Shown: positions 1-6,821, counted from the stretch's first letter. The stretch: 15,137 nt of DNA from an uncultured Ruminiclostridium sp. (GCA_910585505.1 CAJUFF010000056.1:1-15137), one strand, 5' to 3'. The notes: generated by a model not told the origin, from the letters alone. Numbers and translations are program-made.

Positions 1-41
1 CGGCTTGCGGAAACGGGATCGAAGAAAGAACGGAATTTAAA

Positions 42-1148
42 ATGAAATTTAAAGGATTTATAACCGCTTTTCTTGTTGTCGCCTGTACTTTTATTTTAAT
101 GCAAAAAAATATCTTCGCCGAAAGCATATATTCTTTCGGTCGGGAGGAAATTGTCGGCGCAGTGCCCGACAGTGCGGAAAAAGAGCTTGAGGAGCTTAAT
201 ATATCCCCGGATGAGAGCATATCTGATATCGGTGCGGAAAATGTATTCTCCGTTATACTTAACATAATATCGGAGAACATACCAAAGCCGCTTACCATGC
301 TTGTATCCACCGCCGCCGTAATAATTCTGTGCGCCCTTATTTCCGCTATGAAAGAAGGGGACGAGCTTTCGGGGACGTTTAACACGGTTGGAGTTCTTGC
401 CTGTTCCGGATTGATCTGTACAAGCTTCGCTTCGGTTGCTCAAAGCGCAAAAACCGCCGTTGACGGCTTTGCGGCATTTTTATCGGTTTATATCCCCGCC
501 TTCGCGGGAATAATGGCGGCAAACGGACAGACGGCTGCCGCCGCCGCTTACAGCGGGGTTATAACCATAGCCGTTCAGGTGTTGTCGCAATTGTTTTCGT
601 TGGTTATATTCCCTCTTACAAGCTGCATAATGGGTATATCGGTAGCAGGCGCGGTAAATCCGGAGCTTAAGATAAACAGTATAGCGGAACTGGCGAAAAA
701 AGTGGTTAACTGGGGGCTTGTGTTTATTATGACAATTTTTACGGGACTGTTGTCTGTGCAGAGCTTTGTTGGAGCGGCCGCAGATACCGTTTCAATGAAA
801 GCGGTAAAATTTACCGTTTCGGGAGCTGTTCCGATAGTAGGCGGAGCGGTATCGGACGCACTTTCCACGGTAAAGGGCAGCATCGGAATGATAAAAGCCA
901 CTACGGGCAGTTACGGTATCATTGTTTCGGCGGTAATAATGATACCCATACTTATTTCCGCTTTGTTGTACCGTATTGCGTTTACCGCCGCTTCATCGGT
1001 AAGCGACGCTTTGGGTACTTCCCGTCTTACCTCTCTTCTTAAAAGCGCGGAAAGTGTTGTTGCGGTAATAATAGCGGTATTGGTCTGCTTCTGGCTTATT
1101 GCGGTGGTTTCAACGGCGATAATGCTGGTTATAGGTATGGGAGGATAA
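42..1148 (+). CDS. spoIIIAE: Stage III sporulation protein AE, polytopic channel protein
   Basis: A 368-residue membrane protein of the SpoIIIA-SpoIIQ feeding-tube complex, which joins mother cell and forespore during engulfment. It begins with a probable signal peptide (about residues 1-26, ending in IFA), then an acidic region to about residue 70, then about seven hydrophobic segments (roughly 85-103, 112-132, 141-160, 165-190, 222-243, 289-312 and 339-366). The small-residue stretch VSGAVPIVGGAVSDAL near residues 259-274 is typical of the family, and the length is normal. The start is supported by an AGAAAGAACGG ribosome site about 10 bases upstream. spoIIIAF to AH follow in canonical order. 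The 41 bases before the start should hold the tail of spoIIIAD or a short spacer; no reading frame there looks like the hydrophobic SpoIIIAD C-terminus, so I do not call it. Assignment rests on sequence and gene order. Confidence 0.95.
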   Translation: MKFKGFITAFLVVACTFILMQKNIFAESIYSFGREEIVGAVPDSAEKELEELNISPDESISDIGAENVFSVILNIISENIPKPLTMLVSTAAVIILCALISAMKEGDELSGTFNTVGVLACSGLICTSFASVAQSAKTAVDGFAAFLSVYIPAFAGIMAANGQTAAAAAYSGVITIAVQVLSQLFSLVIFPLTSCIMGISVAGAVNPELKINSIAELAKKVVNWGLVFIMTIFTGLLSVQSFVGAAADTVSMKAVKFTVSGAVPIVGGAVSDALSTVKGSIGMIKATTGSYGIIVSAVIMIPILISALLYRIAFTAASSVSDALGTSRLTSLLKSAESVVAVIIAVLVCFWLIAVVSTAIMLVIGMGG

Positions 1149-1223
1149 AAGCAATATATTGCTCCCTTAATATTTTTCATTCTGTCGCGTTCCGCGGTAG
1201 TGTTTCAAGAAAGGAATTTCAAA

Positions 1224-1697
1224 ATGAGGGAAACGGTATTGGGAATCGCCTTGGTGGCTATCGCAACCGGAGTGTTCAGGCTATTGTCTCCCGAAAGCGG
1301 ATTTAAAAAACAGATAGCTTTTCTTGTCTCTGCCTTTTTTCTTTTAAGCTGTGTTTCCTTATTTACCGGAGGAGGTGCGGAGCTTTCGGAAATAACGGAA
1401 GCCTTCAGAACAAAGGGAGGATATGTGGATTTTTCGGTTGAGGCTTATCGTATGACCGAAAAAGAAATTGCCGACGCTTTAAGTAAAAATCTAAAAAAAC
1501 TTTTATCGGATAATAAAATTTTTTGTGATGAAATTTTCGTTATTATTGATATTTCGTCCTCGTACAGCATATCTATTAAGCAGGTACGGCTTGCCTTTTC
1601 CGCAGACAACGCCGGCAATACGGCCAAAGCAGAAGAGCTGGTCAAAAAGGAGGTAGGAGATGAAATCGAGGTTATAACGGAAATAAAAGGATATTAG
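1224..1697 (+). CDS. spoIIIAF: Stage III sporulation protein AF
   Basis: A 157-residue protein with two N-terminal membrane segments (about residues 4-20 and 29-48, separated by SPESGFKKQ) and a C-terminal soluble domain of about 105 residues. This is the SpoIIIAF layout, and it sits between spoIIIAE and spoIIIAG as expected. It is thought to be part of the SpoIIIA-SpoIIQ channel. The ATG at 1224 follows an AAGAAAGGAA ribosome site with good spacing. An in-frame GTG at 1200 would add eight residues, but it lies upstream of that ribosome site and is unlikely to be used. The protein is shorter than the B. subtilis version (about 206 residues, from memory), mainly at the C-terminal side. Identity comes largely from gene order and topology, because this family diverges quickly. 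Confidence 0.87.
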   Translation: MRETVLGIALVAIATGVFRLLSPESGFKKQIAFLVSAFFLLSCVSLFTGGGAELSEITEAFRTKGGYVDFSVEAYRMTEKEIADALSKNLKKLLSDNKIFCDEIFVIIDISSSYSISIKQVRLAFSADNAGNTAKAEELVKKEVGDEIEVITEIKGY

Positions 1698-1721
1698 CGT
1701 TAAAAGGAAGGAAAAGCAAAA

Positions 1722-2156
1722 ATGAAACAGCCAAAAGAAATATTGAAAAGTGAAAAGGGTATAAAAATTATTTTTGCAGCAGGTATTGCTCTGATAATTA
1801 TAATATTTCTTTTTGGCACTTTCGGAAGCGAGAGAAATGAAAAGGCGGAAGAAGGTGAGAAAAACGTTTTGTCGGAAATAGACGAATATGAACGGCATCT
1901 TGAAGCCCGACTCTCCGAGATTATAGGAGAAATTCAGGGCACGAGGGATATCAGCGTTATGATCACCCTTGAAAAGACCGAGGAGAGCATTTACTCCGCG
2001 AAAGAGACCTCCGTTTCCGCAAAGGTAACGCCAACCGTAAGAGGAGTACTTGTGGTTTGCGGCGGAAGCGAAAGCGCGGTGGTGCGTCAGAAGGTTACGG
2101 ACGCGGTGTGTAAGGCTCTCGGAGTGAGCGCCGCCAAAGTTTGCGTTACTTATTAA
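1722..2156 (+). CDS. spoIIIAG: Stage III sporulation protein AG, unusually short ring protein
   Basis: SpoIIIAG forms a large ring in the intermembrane space, part of the channel that sustains the forespore. This copy has 144 residues: a short cytoplasmic N-terminus, one membrane segment (about 14-33), an acidic linker, and a ring-building domain. In that domain I see a helix (about 50-70), a strand with ISVMITLE (77-84), the hallmark strand TVRGVLVVCGG (105-115), a second helix (117-134) and a last strand (137-143). Only about 19 residues separate the first strand from TVRGVLVV. In the B. subtilis protein, as I recall it, about 55-60 residues lie there and include the beta-sheet insertion that builds the tall part of the ring. 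The gene follows an AAGGAAGGA ribosome site and lies 24 bases after spoIIIAF. The reading frame is intact, so this is a compact form, not a broken one. Confidence 0.93.
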   Translation: MKQPKEILKSEKGIKIIFAAGIALIIIIFLFGTFGSERNEKAEEGEKNVLSEIDEYERHLEARLSEIIGEIQGTRDISVMITLEKTEESIYSAKETSVSAKVTPTVRGVLVVCGGSESAVVRQKVTDAVCKALGVSAAKVCVTY

Positions 2157-2187
2157 ATTATATAACAAGAAAGGAACGGTTACAGCA

Positions 2188-2778
2188 ATGAAAAAAAGAC
2201 TTAATCTCATTATCGGAAAAAAACAGATAATCATTGTAGGACTTACCCTTATTTTAGGTGTAGCAGTCTATGTAAATTATCTGGTTGGGACAAATATGAC
2301 CTCTGATTCTCCCGTTACCGCTGATGAAGGAGCGCGGAACGTAGGAAATTACGGGGATCAGAAATTCGTTTCCGACGGCGGCGAAAATTCCTTGGCAAAC
2401 GTTTCCAACAGCCTTACAGCCTCCGACGCGGACGAATACTTTGCCCGTGCGAGAATGGATAAAGAGGAAAGCCGCGCTGAAGCAATAGAAGTATTACAGA
2501 CTATTTACGGCGGCGGCGATTCCACCGAAACAGAGCTTGCGGTAATGGCGCAGAACGCGGAAACCATGAGCAGCTATATCGAAAGTGAAAGCAAGATAGA
2601 AAACGTTCTGAAGGCTCAGGGCTTTGAAGATGTTCTCTGCTACCTTTCGGAAAACGGCGCCAGCGTTATAGTAAAAACAAATGGACTTGAACCTGCTCAG
2701 GCGGCGCAGATCAAAAACGCTCTTTTATCCGAGGTGGATATTCCCACCGAAAAAATTTCAATATTGGAAATAAAATAA
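2188..2778 (+). CDS. spoIIIAH: Stage III sporulation protein AH
   Basis: A 196-residue bitopic protein that, in B. subtilis, is made in the mother cell and binds forespore SpoIIQ across the intermembrane space. It has a basic N-terminus, one membrane segment (about 11-34), a flexible Ser/Asn/Asp-rich linker to about residue 80, then the conserved DEYFARARMDKEESRAEA helix (82-99) and an EscJ/YscJ-like ring-building domain reaching the C-terminus (DVLCYLSENGASVIVK and a final helix-strand pair). The ATG follows AAGAAAGGAACGG. This is the last gene of the spoIIIA operon. The downstream gap holds a hairpin and a promoter, so transcription of the sporulation block probably ends here. Length and domain order are normal. 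Confidence 0.95.
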   Translation: MKKRLNLIIGKKQIIIVGLTLILGVAVYVNYLVGTNMTSDSPVTADEGARNVGNYGDQKFVSDGGENSLANVSNSLTASDADEYFARARMDKEESRAEAIEVLQTIYGGGDSTETELAVMAQNAETMSSYIESESKIENVLKAQGFEDVLCYLSENGASVIVKTNGLEPAQAAQIKNALLSEVDIPTEKISILEIK

Positions 2779-2787
2779 AGAAAACTG

Positions 2788-2816
2788 TTGTTTATTTTTC
2801 CGTTTTGTGGTATAAT
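2788..2816 (+). promoter_or_regulatory. Sigma-A-type promoter for the asp23-nusB-xseA block
   Basis: A TTGTTT -35 box (2788-2793), a 17-base spacer and a perfect TATAAT -10 box (2811-2816) point towards the asp23 gene. Expected transcription start is near 2823, giving a leader of about 107 bases. The -10 box lies inside the left arm of the hairpin at 2809-2866. The call rests on consensus match and location. Confidence 0.75.
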
Positions 2817-2881
2817 GTTTTATAAGTGAGTTAATATACTTTAACCTAACTTAAAAACATTATACCCTTTTTATTTTATTT
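2809..2881 (+). terminator. Long hairpin plus U-rich tract ending the spoIIIA operon
   Basis: GGTATAATGTTTT (2809-2821) is perfectly complementary to AAAACATTATACC (2854-2866). The stem continues inward through a short bulge, with TAAGT/ACTTA and GTTAA/TTAAC pairs, to a loop of about six bases. The 3' arm runs into CTTTTTATTTTATTT, a U-rich tract when transcribed. This reads as an AT-rich intrinsic terminator for transcripts coming from spoIIIAH. The same palindrome carries the -10 box of the downstream promoter, so a transcript started there would lack the 5' arm. Confidence 0.6.
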
Positions 2882-2929
2882 GTTACAAGTTTATCAATAA
2901 CACGAAATAGGAAAGGAACAGTTGAAAAA

Positions 2930-3295
2930 ATGGATAAGAAAGCTTCTGCTTCCAACGGTATTCTCAAAGTTTCAAACGAAGTTATAATGAAGATTGCCGA
3001 GCTGGCCGCATGCGAAATAAGCGGTGTGGCATCCGAAAACGGAAAGCTTATGGTGCCGCAGTCTCCCATAGGTTTGGGCACTTTTTTGGGCTCTCCGGTA
3101 AAGGTGTCCGTTTCCAAAGAGTCGGTGGTGATTGATCTTTCGATTATTACGGAGCAGGGAAGCAAGGCTATTAACGTAGCTTCCGCTGTTCAGGCAAGCG
3201 TTAAATCCGCCGTTCAGAATATGACGGGAATAACAGTGTCCAAGGTGAATGTCAATATTGCCGGAATAATGCTCAGTAAAGAGGAACAGGACTGA
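2930..3295 (+). CDS. yqhY: Asp23/Gls24 family envelope stress protein (YqhY-like)
   Basis: A 121-residue Asp23/Gls24-family protein (older name DUF322). It has the family pattern: an N-terminal GILKVSNEVIMKIAELAACE segment (about 10-29), a central strand-rich part with VKVSVSKESVVIDLSII (about 56-72), a helix (NVASAVQASVKSAVQNM) and a last strand with VNVNIAGI. In B. subtilis the orthologue yqhY lies next to accBC and nusB and is linked to lipid homeostasis. Here accBC is absent between spoIIIAH and this gene, but nusB follows directly, which supports the orthology. The ATG follows a GGAAAGGAACAG ribosome site. The molecular activity of the family is not settled. Confidence 0.92.
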   Translation: MDKKASASNGILKVSNEVIMKIAELAACEISGVASENGKLMVPQSPIGLGTFLGSPVKVSVSKESVVIDLSIITEQGSKAINVASAVQASVKSAVQNMTGITVSKVNVNIAGIMLSKEEQD

Positions 3296-3324
3296 TCCGA
3301 CAAAAAGAAAGGCAGATATCAAGA

Positions 3325-3726
3325 ATGACAAAGCACGAAATAAGAGAAGCCGCATTTATAATTTTGTATCAGATGGAGCTTACGGGGTGGACTAGCGGGG
3401 AGATAGCCGACTGTACATACGAGGCCTTTGATATGCCTTCCAACAAGTCGGTTCTTGACTTGGCCGACAAGGTGTGGGAAAAACGCGCGGAACTGGATGA
3501 AATAATAGGAAAATACAGCCCGTCGAGAGCTGCGGCGCGTATTTCAAAGGTCGACCTTTCCATTTTAAGAATAGCGGTATATGAGCTTACCTTTGAAAAA
3601 AACAGGATACCTCCGAAAGTGGCTATAAACGAAGCTATCGAGCTTACGAAAGCTTATGCGGAAAAAAGTGACAGATTGTTTGTAAACGGACTTCTTAATT
3701 CATATTATAAGGATCTGGAAAAATAA
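3325..3726 (+). CDS. nusB: Transcription antitermination factor NusB
   Basis: A 133-residue all-helical protein that, with NusE (ribosomal protein S10), binds boxA RNA and keeps RNA polymerase processive on rRNA operons. Family signatures are EIREAAFIILYQMEL at the N-terminus, ISKVDLSILRIAVYEL in the middle (about 73-88) and IPPKVAINEAIELTKAYAEK then FVNGLL near the end. The length is typical. The ATG follows AAAGAAAGG about 12 bases upstream. The gene lies 29 bases after the asp23 gene and two bases before xseA, so co-transcription is likely. In B. subtilis folD comes next; here folD is missing and xseA follows directly. Confidence 0.97.
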   Translation: MTKHEIREAAFIILYQMELTGWTSGEIADCTYEAFDMPSNKSVLDLADKVWEKRAELDEIIGKYSPSRAAARISKVDLSILRIAVYELTFEKNRIPPKVAINEAIELTKAYAEKSDRLFVNGLLNSYYKDLEK

Positions 3727-3728
3727 GA

Positions 3729-4916
3729 ATGAGTGTTGTTGTAACAGTTTCACAGGTTAACAAGCGGCTAGCTCTGCTTATAAAAAACGATGAAAAATTA
3801 AGAAGCGTTTCCGTAAGGGGTGAAATTTCAAACTTTAAAGAGCATTTTCCTTCGGGTCATATGTATTTTACCCTTAAAGAGGGAAATTCCTCCATAAAGG
3901 CCGTTATGTTCAGGAGCTATGCGGAGAAGCTTGAAATTTATCCGGAAAACGGGATGAACGCGGTTGTTTCGGGTTCGATACAGGTTTATGAACGTGATGG
4001 AGCCTGTCAGCTTTACGCTACCGAAATTGACAAAGAAGAAGGAAAGGGTGAAGACGCTTTTTCCTTTGAACAGCTTAAGGAAAAGCTATTCAAAGAGGGT
4101 TTGTTTGAACAAAAGCGACCTTTGCCCGTGCGGCCTAAATCAATTTGCGCCGTAACTTCCGCAACGGGGGCGGCAATAGAGGATATAATCAATGTTTTAT
4201 CCAGAAGGTATCCTTTTATCAGATTAAAGCTTGTTCCCGTGCTTGTGCAGGGGGCGGGTGCGCCGGAATCCATTGCTAAAGGGATAGAAGCGGCTCAGAA
4301 CAGCGGCTGCGATCTTATTATTTTTGGCAGAGGCGGCGGAACGTCGGAGGATTTGTCCGCCTTTAACGCCGAAATAGTTGCAAGAGCTGTTTATGCCAGC
4401 AAAATTCCAACCATATCGGCGGTGGGACATGAGATAGACTTTTCCATAAGCGACTTTGTGGCGGATATGAGGGCGCCTACACCAAGTGCGGCGGCGGAAT
4501 TGGCGGTTCCCGACATAATGGAGATTTATGGCGGGATTGTAGCCTTAAAAAACAGGATTGGCGAAAAGGCGGCGGCAAAAATAGAAGAAACCCGTACAAA
4601 GCTTGACAATATTTCAAGGATAATATCCAGGCTAAGTCCGTCTGTCCGAATAGAAAATAACAGAGAAAAATATACTAAAACTTTTGCTTCGATAAAGAAG
4701 GATTTTTCCTCTGTAATCTCATCAAAGGAAACTCAGCTGAAAAATACCGAGGAACTTATGAACGCTTTCAATCCCATGAAAACTCTTGAAAGAGGATATT
4801 CTGTAATTAGCAAGGACGGCTCCGTGATATCATCGGCGGCTGAAATAAAGGAAGGCGATACGTTTACTGTTAAAATGTCTGACGGAGAGTTTAAGGCAAT
4901 GGCATTAGGTCAATAA
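3729..4916 (+). CDS. xseA: Exodeoxyribonuclease VII large subunit
   Basis: The catalytic subunit of exonuclease VII, which degrades single-stranded DNA to short oligonucleotides and works as one large chain with several XseB subunits. It has 395 residues. An N-terminal OB fold (about 1-105, with VRGEISNFKEHFPSGHMYFTLK) is followed by the nuclease domain, which carries FGRGGGTSEDLSAFN (about 199-213) and ISAVGHEIDFSISDFVADMRAPTPSAAAE in the next 40 residues, written here only as a span. A long coiled-coil segment (about 265-345) follows, and a short C-terminal region includes NPMKTLERGYSVI. It is somewhat shorter than the roughly 450 residues usual in enteric bacteria but normal for Clostridia. 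It starts two bases after nusB stops, with an AAGGA motif inside the nusB end, suggesting translational coupling. Confidence 0.97.
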   Translation: MSVVVTVSQVNKRLALLIKNDEKLRSVSVRGEISNFKEHFPSGHMYFTLKEGNSSIKAVMFRSYAEKLEIYPENGMNAVVSGSIQVYERDGACQLYATEIDKEEGKGEDAFSFEQLKEKLFKEGLFEQKRPLPVRPKSICAVTSATGAAIEDIINVLSRRYPFIRLKLVPVLVQGAGAPESIAKGIEAAQNSGCDLIIFGRGGGTSEDLSAFNAEIVARAVYASKIPTISAVGHEIDFSISDFVADMRAPTPSAAAELAVPDIMEIYGGIVALKNRIGEKAAAKIEETRTKLDNISRIISRLSPSVRIENNREKYTKTFASIKKDFSSVISSKETQLKNTEELMNAFNPMKTLERGYSVISKDGSVISSAAEIKEGDTFTVKMSDGEFKAMALGQ

Positions 4917-4970
4917 TATTCAATATTGTTGAAAATAGCATTTATCGTAAAATATATGAAATTTTAATAT

Positions 4971-5024
4971 AGAAAGGATTTCGGATTTCCGGTATTTTGT
5001 CGGAAGTACGTAAATAATTGCGTT
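4971..5024 (+). promoter_or_regulatory. Distant ribosome binding site of xseB, bridged by two hairpins
   Basis: The only strong Shine-Dalgarno sequence before xseB is AGAAAGGA (4971-4978), 46 bases from the ATG at 5025. The bases between can fold into two abutting hairpins: 4985-4991 with 5001-5007 (ATTTCCG/CGGAAGT, one U-G pair, loop of nine), and 5008-5013 with 5018-5023 (ACGTAA/TTGCGT, one U-G pair, ATAA loop). If both form, only about seven unpaired bases separate the Shine-Dalgarno from the ATG, which is ideal spacing. A weaker GGAAG (5002-5006) lies 18 bases upstream. The pairing is seen directly; its function is inference. Confidence 0.4.
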
Positions 5025-5198
5025 ATGACTTTTGAGGAAGCTTTAAAAAGACTCAACGAGATATCGGAGCAGATGGAGAATCCTGATATTACTTTAAAAA
5101 GCGCGGTGGAGCTTTATTCGGAAGCCAATGAACTAACGGAAATATGTAAAAAAAATATTGAGGAAGCGAAATTGGCGCTGGAGAAAATAGAACAATGA
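5025..5198 (+). CDS. xseB: Exodeoxyribonuclease VII small subunit
   Basis: A 57-residue gene that reads MTFEEALKRLNEISEQMENP, then DITLKSAVELYSEANELTEI, then CKKNIEEAKLALEKIEQ and stop. This is the XseB pattern: a FEEAL..L..I...ME start, a short loop, the L..AVELY.E....... helix, and a final helix ending in LALEKIE. XseB is an antiparallel helical hairpin that binds the coiled-coil stalk of XseA. It is a little shorter than the usual 70-80 residues, lacking only the variable ends. No other ATG, GTG or TTG start exists in frame in the 54 bases upstream. Its TGA overlaps the ATG of ispA (ATGA), so the two genes should be translationally coupled. Position between xseA and ispA confirms the call. 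Confidence 0.93.
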   Translation: MTFEEALKRLNEISEQMENPDITLKSAVELYSEANELTEICKKNIEEAKLALEKIEQ

Positions 5199-6079
5199 CA
5201 TATAGGGAAACGCTTTTACATTACAAAAAGATTATAGATACCGGATTAGATGAATATACCCGTTTTCCTCCGAAAAGACAGGAGAGACTTTTTGATGCTA
5301 TGAGATACAGTCTTATGGCGGGAGGAAAGCGGATACGTCCGATTTTGACACTTGAATTTGCGCGGCTTTGCGGAGGAGCGGAAAATGCCGCGATTCCCGC
5401 TGCCTGCTCCATAGAAATGATGCACACTTTTTCACTTATACACGATGATTTGCCGTGTATGGACAACGATGATATGCGGCGTGGGAGAAAAAGTTGTCAC
5501 AGACAGTTCGACGAGTCCACCGCCTTATTGGCGGGAGATGCTTTGGAAATGTATCCCTTTCAGATATTGACAGACAGTGTAAGTCACGGTGTTTCTGCGG
5601 AGAATACAATAAAAATGATTAGGCTGCTGTCGGAATATGCGGGACATATAGGAATGATCGGCGGACAGCAGATTGATATTCAGTTTGAGGGAGAATGTTC
5701 GGAAGAAAAAGAACTTACCGAAATGTATCGGCTTAAGACCTCAAGGCTTTTGCAGGCGGCGGCGTGTATGGGATGTCTTTCGGCGGGAGCGGGTGAGGAC
5801 AAGATTGGAATTGCTTTTGAATACGGCGATAAGTTAGGATTGGCTTTCCAGATAACCGATGATATATTGGACGTCTGCGGAGATTCGCAAGAGCTGGGAA
5901 AGCCTGTCGGAAGCGATGTGGAAAACAATAAAAAAACCTTTGTAAGTCTTTTGGGAATCGAAGCGGCTAAAGAAAGAGCAAAACAGCTTACTCAACAGGC
6001 TTTGGACTTAGCGGAAGGATTTACGGACTGCGGCTTTCTAAAGGAGCTTACTCTTGAGCTTTTAAACAGAAATAAATAA
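5195..6079 (+). CDS. ispA: Farnesyl diphosphate synthase (polyprenyl synthetase)
   Basis: A 294-residue prenyl transferase that condenses isopentenyl diphosphate with allylic diphosphates to give geranyl and then farnesyl diphosphate, the precursor for undecaprenyl carrier and other isoprenoids. Visible signatures are GGKRIRP (about 43-49), the first aspartate-rich motif DDLPCMDNDD (84-93), and the second one, DDILD (222-226), with a following KPVGSD. These bind diphosphates through magnesium. The residues just before the first motif (FSLIH) are small to medium, in keeping with a short-chain product, although product length cannot be proven from sequence. The start overlaps the xseB stop. dxs, which supplies the precursor pathway, lies two genes downstream. 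Confidence 0.96.
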   Translation: MTYRETLLHYKKIIDTGLDEYTRFPPKRQERLFDAMRYSLMAGGKRIRPILTLEFARLCGGAENAAIPAACSIEMMHTFSLIHDDLPCMDNDDMRRGRKSCHRQFDESTALLAGDALEMYPFQILTDSVSHGVSAENTIKMIRLLSEYAGHIGMIGGQQIDIQFEGECSEEKELTEMYRLKTSRLLQAAACMGCLSAGAGEDKIGIAFEYGDKLGLAFQITDDILDVCGDSQELGKPVGSDVENNKKTFVSLLGIEAAKERAKQLTQQALDLAEGFTDCGFLKELTLELLNRNK

Positions 6080-6113
6080 TAAATACAATTCTGTCAAGGA
6101 AGGTTGTTTAACA

Positions 6114-6617
6114 GTGAAAGAATATATTAACGTGGCGATATTGGTGTCAATGCTGAGCTGGGCTGTGGCACAGCTTATCAAAGCTGTTTTATACGCCGTA
6201 AAATATAGAACATTCAAACTTGAGCGCTTATTCGGATCGGGCGGTATGCCGTCTTCTCATTCTTCTACCGTTTGCGCTTTAGTCATAACCGTTTACCGTA
6301 TGGAGGGTATTGCCTCCGCTACTTTCGGTCTGGCGATGATGCTTGCCATTATCACGATGTACGATGCAACCGGTGTAAGACGTGCCGCGGGCATACATGC
6401 CAAGCAGATAAACAGACTCAGACATATAGTGGACGAGCTTGACGAGGAAATTCTGGACAAGATAGAAGAAAAGGTTGAAGAGGACGATGAAGACGATCCT
6501 GAGGACACAAAGGAGCTTAAGGAATTTTTGGGTCACACTCCCTTGGAGGTAATTTTCGGAGCGCTGCTTGGCATTCTTATTGGTATTGTGTTCCCTACGG
6601 ATTGGTTTCTTTCTTAG
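6114..6617 (+). CDS. Divergent PAP2 family membrane protein (YuiD-like)
   Basis: A 167-residue integral membrane protein of the DivPAP2 family (DUF212, B. subtilis YuiD), related to PAP2 acid phosphatases. Key features are GGMPSSHSS (43-51), corresponding to the PSGH-like phosphatase motif, YDATGVRRAAG (83-93) with the conserved Arg pair, and a C-terminal membrane segment after GHTPLEVIFGALLGILIG (140-157). A strongly acidic stretch (about 108-136) separates the last membrane segments. The start is GTG with an AAGGAAGG ribosome site ten bases upstream. The substrate is unknown; lying between ispA and dxs, a role in polyprenyl phosphate metabolism is plausible but is inference. The TAG stop spans the left end of a mobile element; before insertion the stop would have been TAA at the same place, so the protein is unchanged. 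Confidence 0.9.
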   Translation: MKEYINVAILVSMLSWAVAQLIKAVLYAVKYRTFKLERLFGSGGMPSSHSSTVCALVITVYRMEGIASATFGLAMMLAIITMYDATGVRRAAGIHAKQINRLRHIVDELDEEILDKIEEKVEEDDEDDPEDTKELKEFLGHTPLEVIFGALLGILIGIVFPTDWFLS

Positions 6618-6773
6618 AACCTGTATTTATAAGATATTGCACGAGTTTTTTGGCAAAATATTCGCTGATTGTTTAATATTTTATTGAAGGGCTTATGGCG
6701 AAAGCTTTTCGTCCGCAAAATTCCGACAAAATATACTTGGAAATCCGCGCATAAATCTTATGAATACAGGTTC
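6617..6773. mobile_element. 157-bp MITE-like inverted-repeat element with TTA duplication
   Basis: The ends are GAACCTGTATTTATAAGAT (6617-6635) and ATCTTATGAATACAGGTTC (6755-6773), inverted copies that match at 18 of 19 positions, and weaker complementarity continues inward. The element is flanked by TTA on both sides (6614-6616 and 6774-6776), which reads as a target-site duplication. It has no coding capacity for a transposase. A three-base TNA-type duplication would fit mobilisation by an IS5-group transposase, but that is inference. It fills most of the 204-base gap between the DivPAP2 gene and dxs. Confidence 0.82.
6650..6677 (+). promoter_or_regulatory. Possible promoter carried inside the 157-bp element, facing dxs
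   Basis: TTGGCA (6650-6655) and TTTAAT (6672-6677) each match the sigma-A consensus at five of six positions, with a 16-base spacer. The orientation is towards dxs, 145 bases downstream. If active, the element would supply dxs with a promoter of its own. AT-rich DNA produces such matches by chance, so confidence is low. Confidence 0.35.
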
Positions 6774-6821
6774 TTAATGAAAACAGGCTAAATAATATTT
6801 ACTGAACAGGGGCGAAAAACT

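Noticed and set aside
1..41. Tail of spoIIIAD before spoIIIAE
   Set aside because: Gene order predicts it, but none of the three frames gives the hydrophobic end expected for SpoIIIAD; too short to decide.
1139..1166. Palindrome AGCAATATATTGCT and a GGGAG/CTCCC pair between spoIIIAE and spoIIIAF as a terminator
   Set aside because: The two pairings compete, stems are only about five bases long, and a terminator inside the spoIIIA operon makes little sense. Kept only as a note.
1503..2234. 243-codon open frame on the minus strand under spoIIIAF and spoIIIAG
   Set aside because: Lies opposite three conserved genes and shows composition of an antisense frame; no recognisable motif.
4911..4931. 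Inverted repeat CAATAAT/ATTGTTG at the end of xseA as a terminator
   Set aside because: Short, AT-only stem with no T tract; xseB must be expressed from the same transcript.
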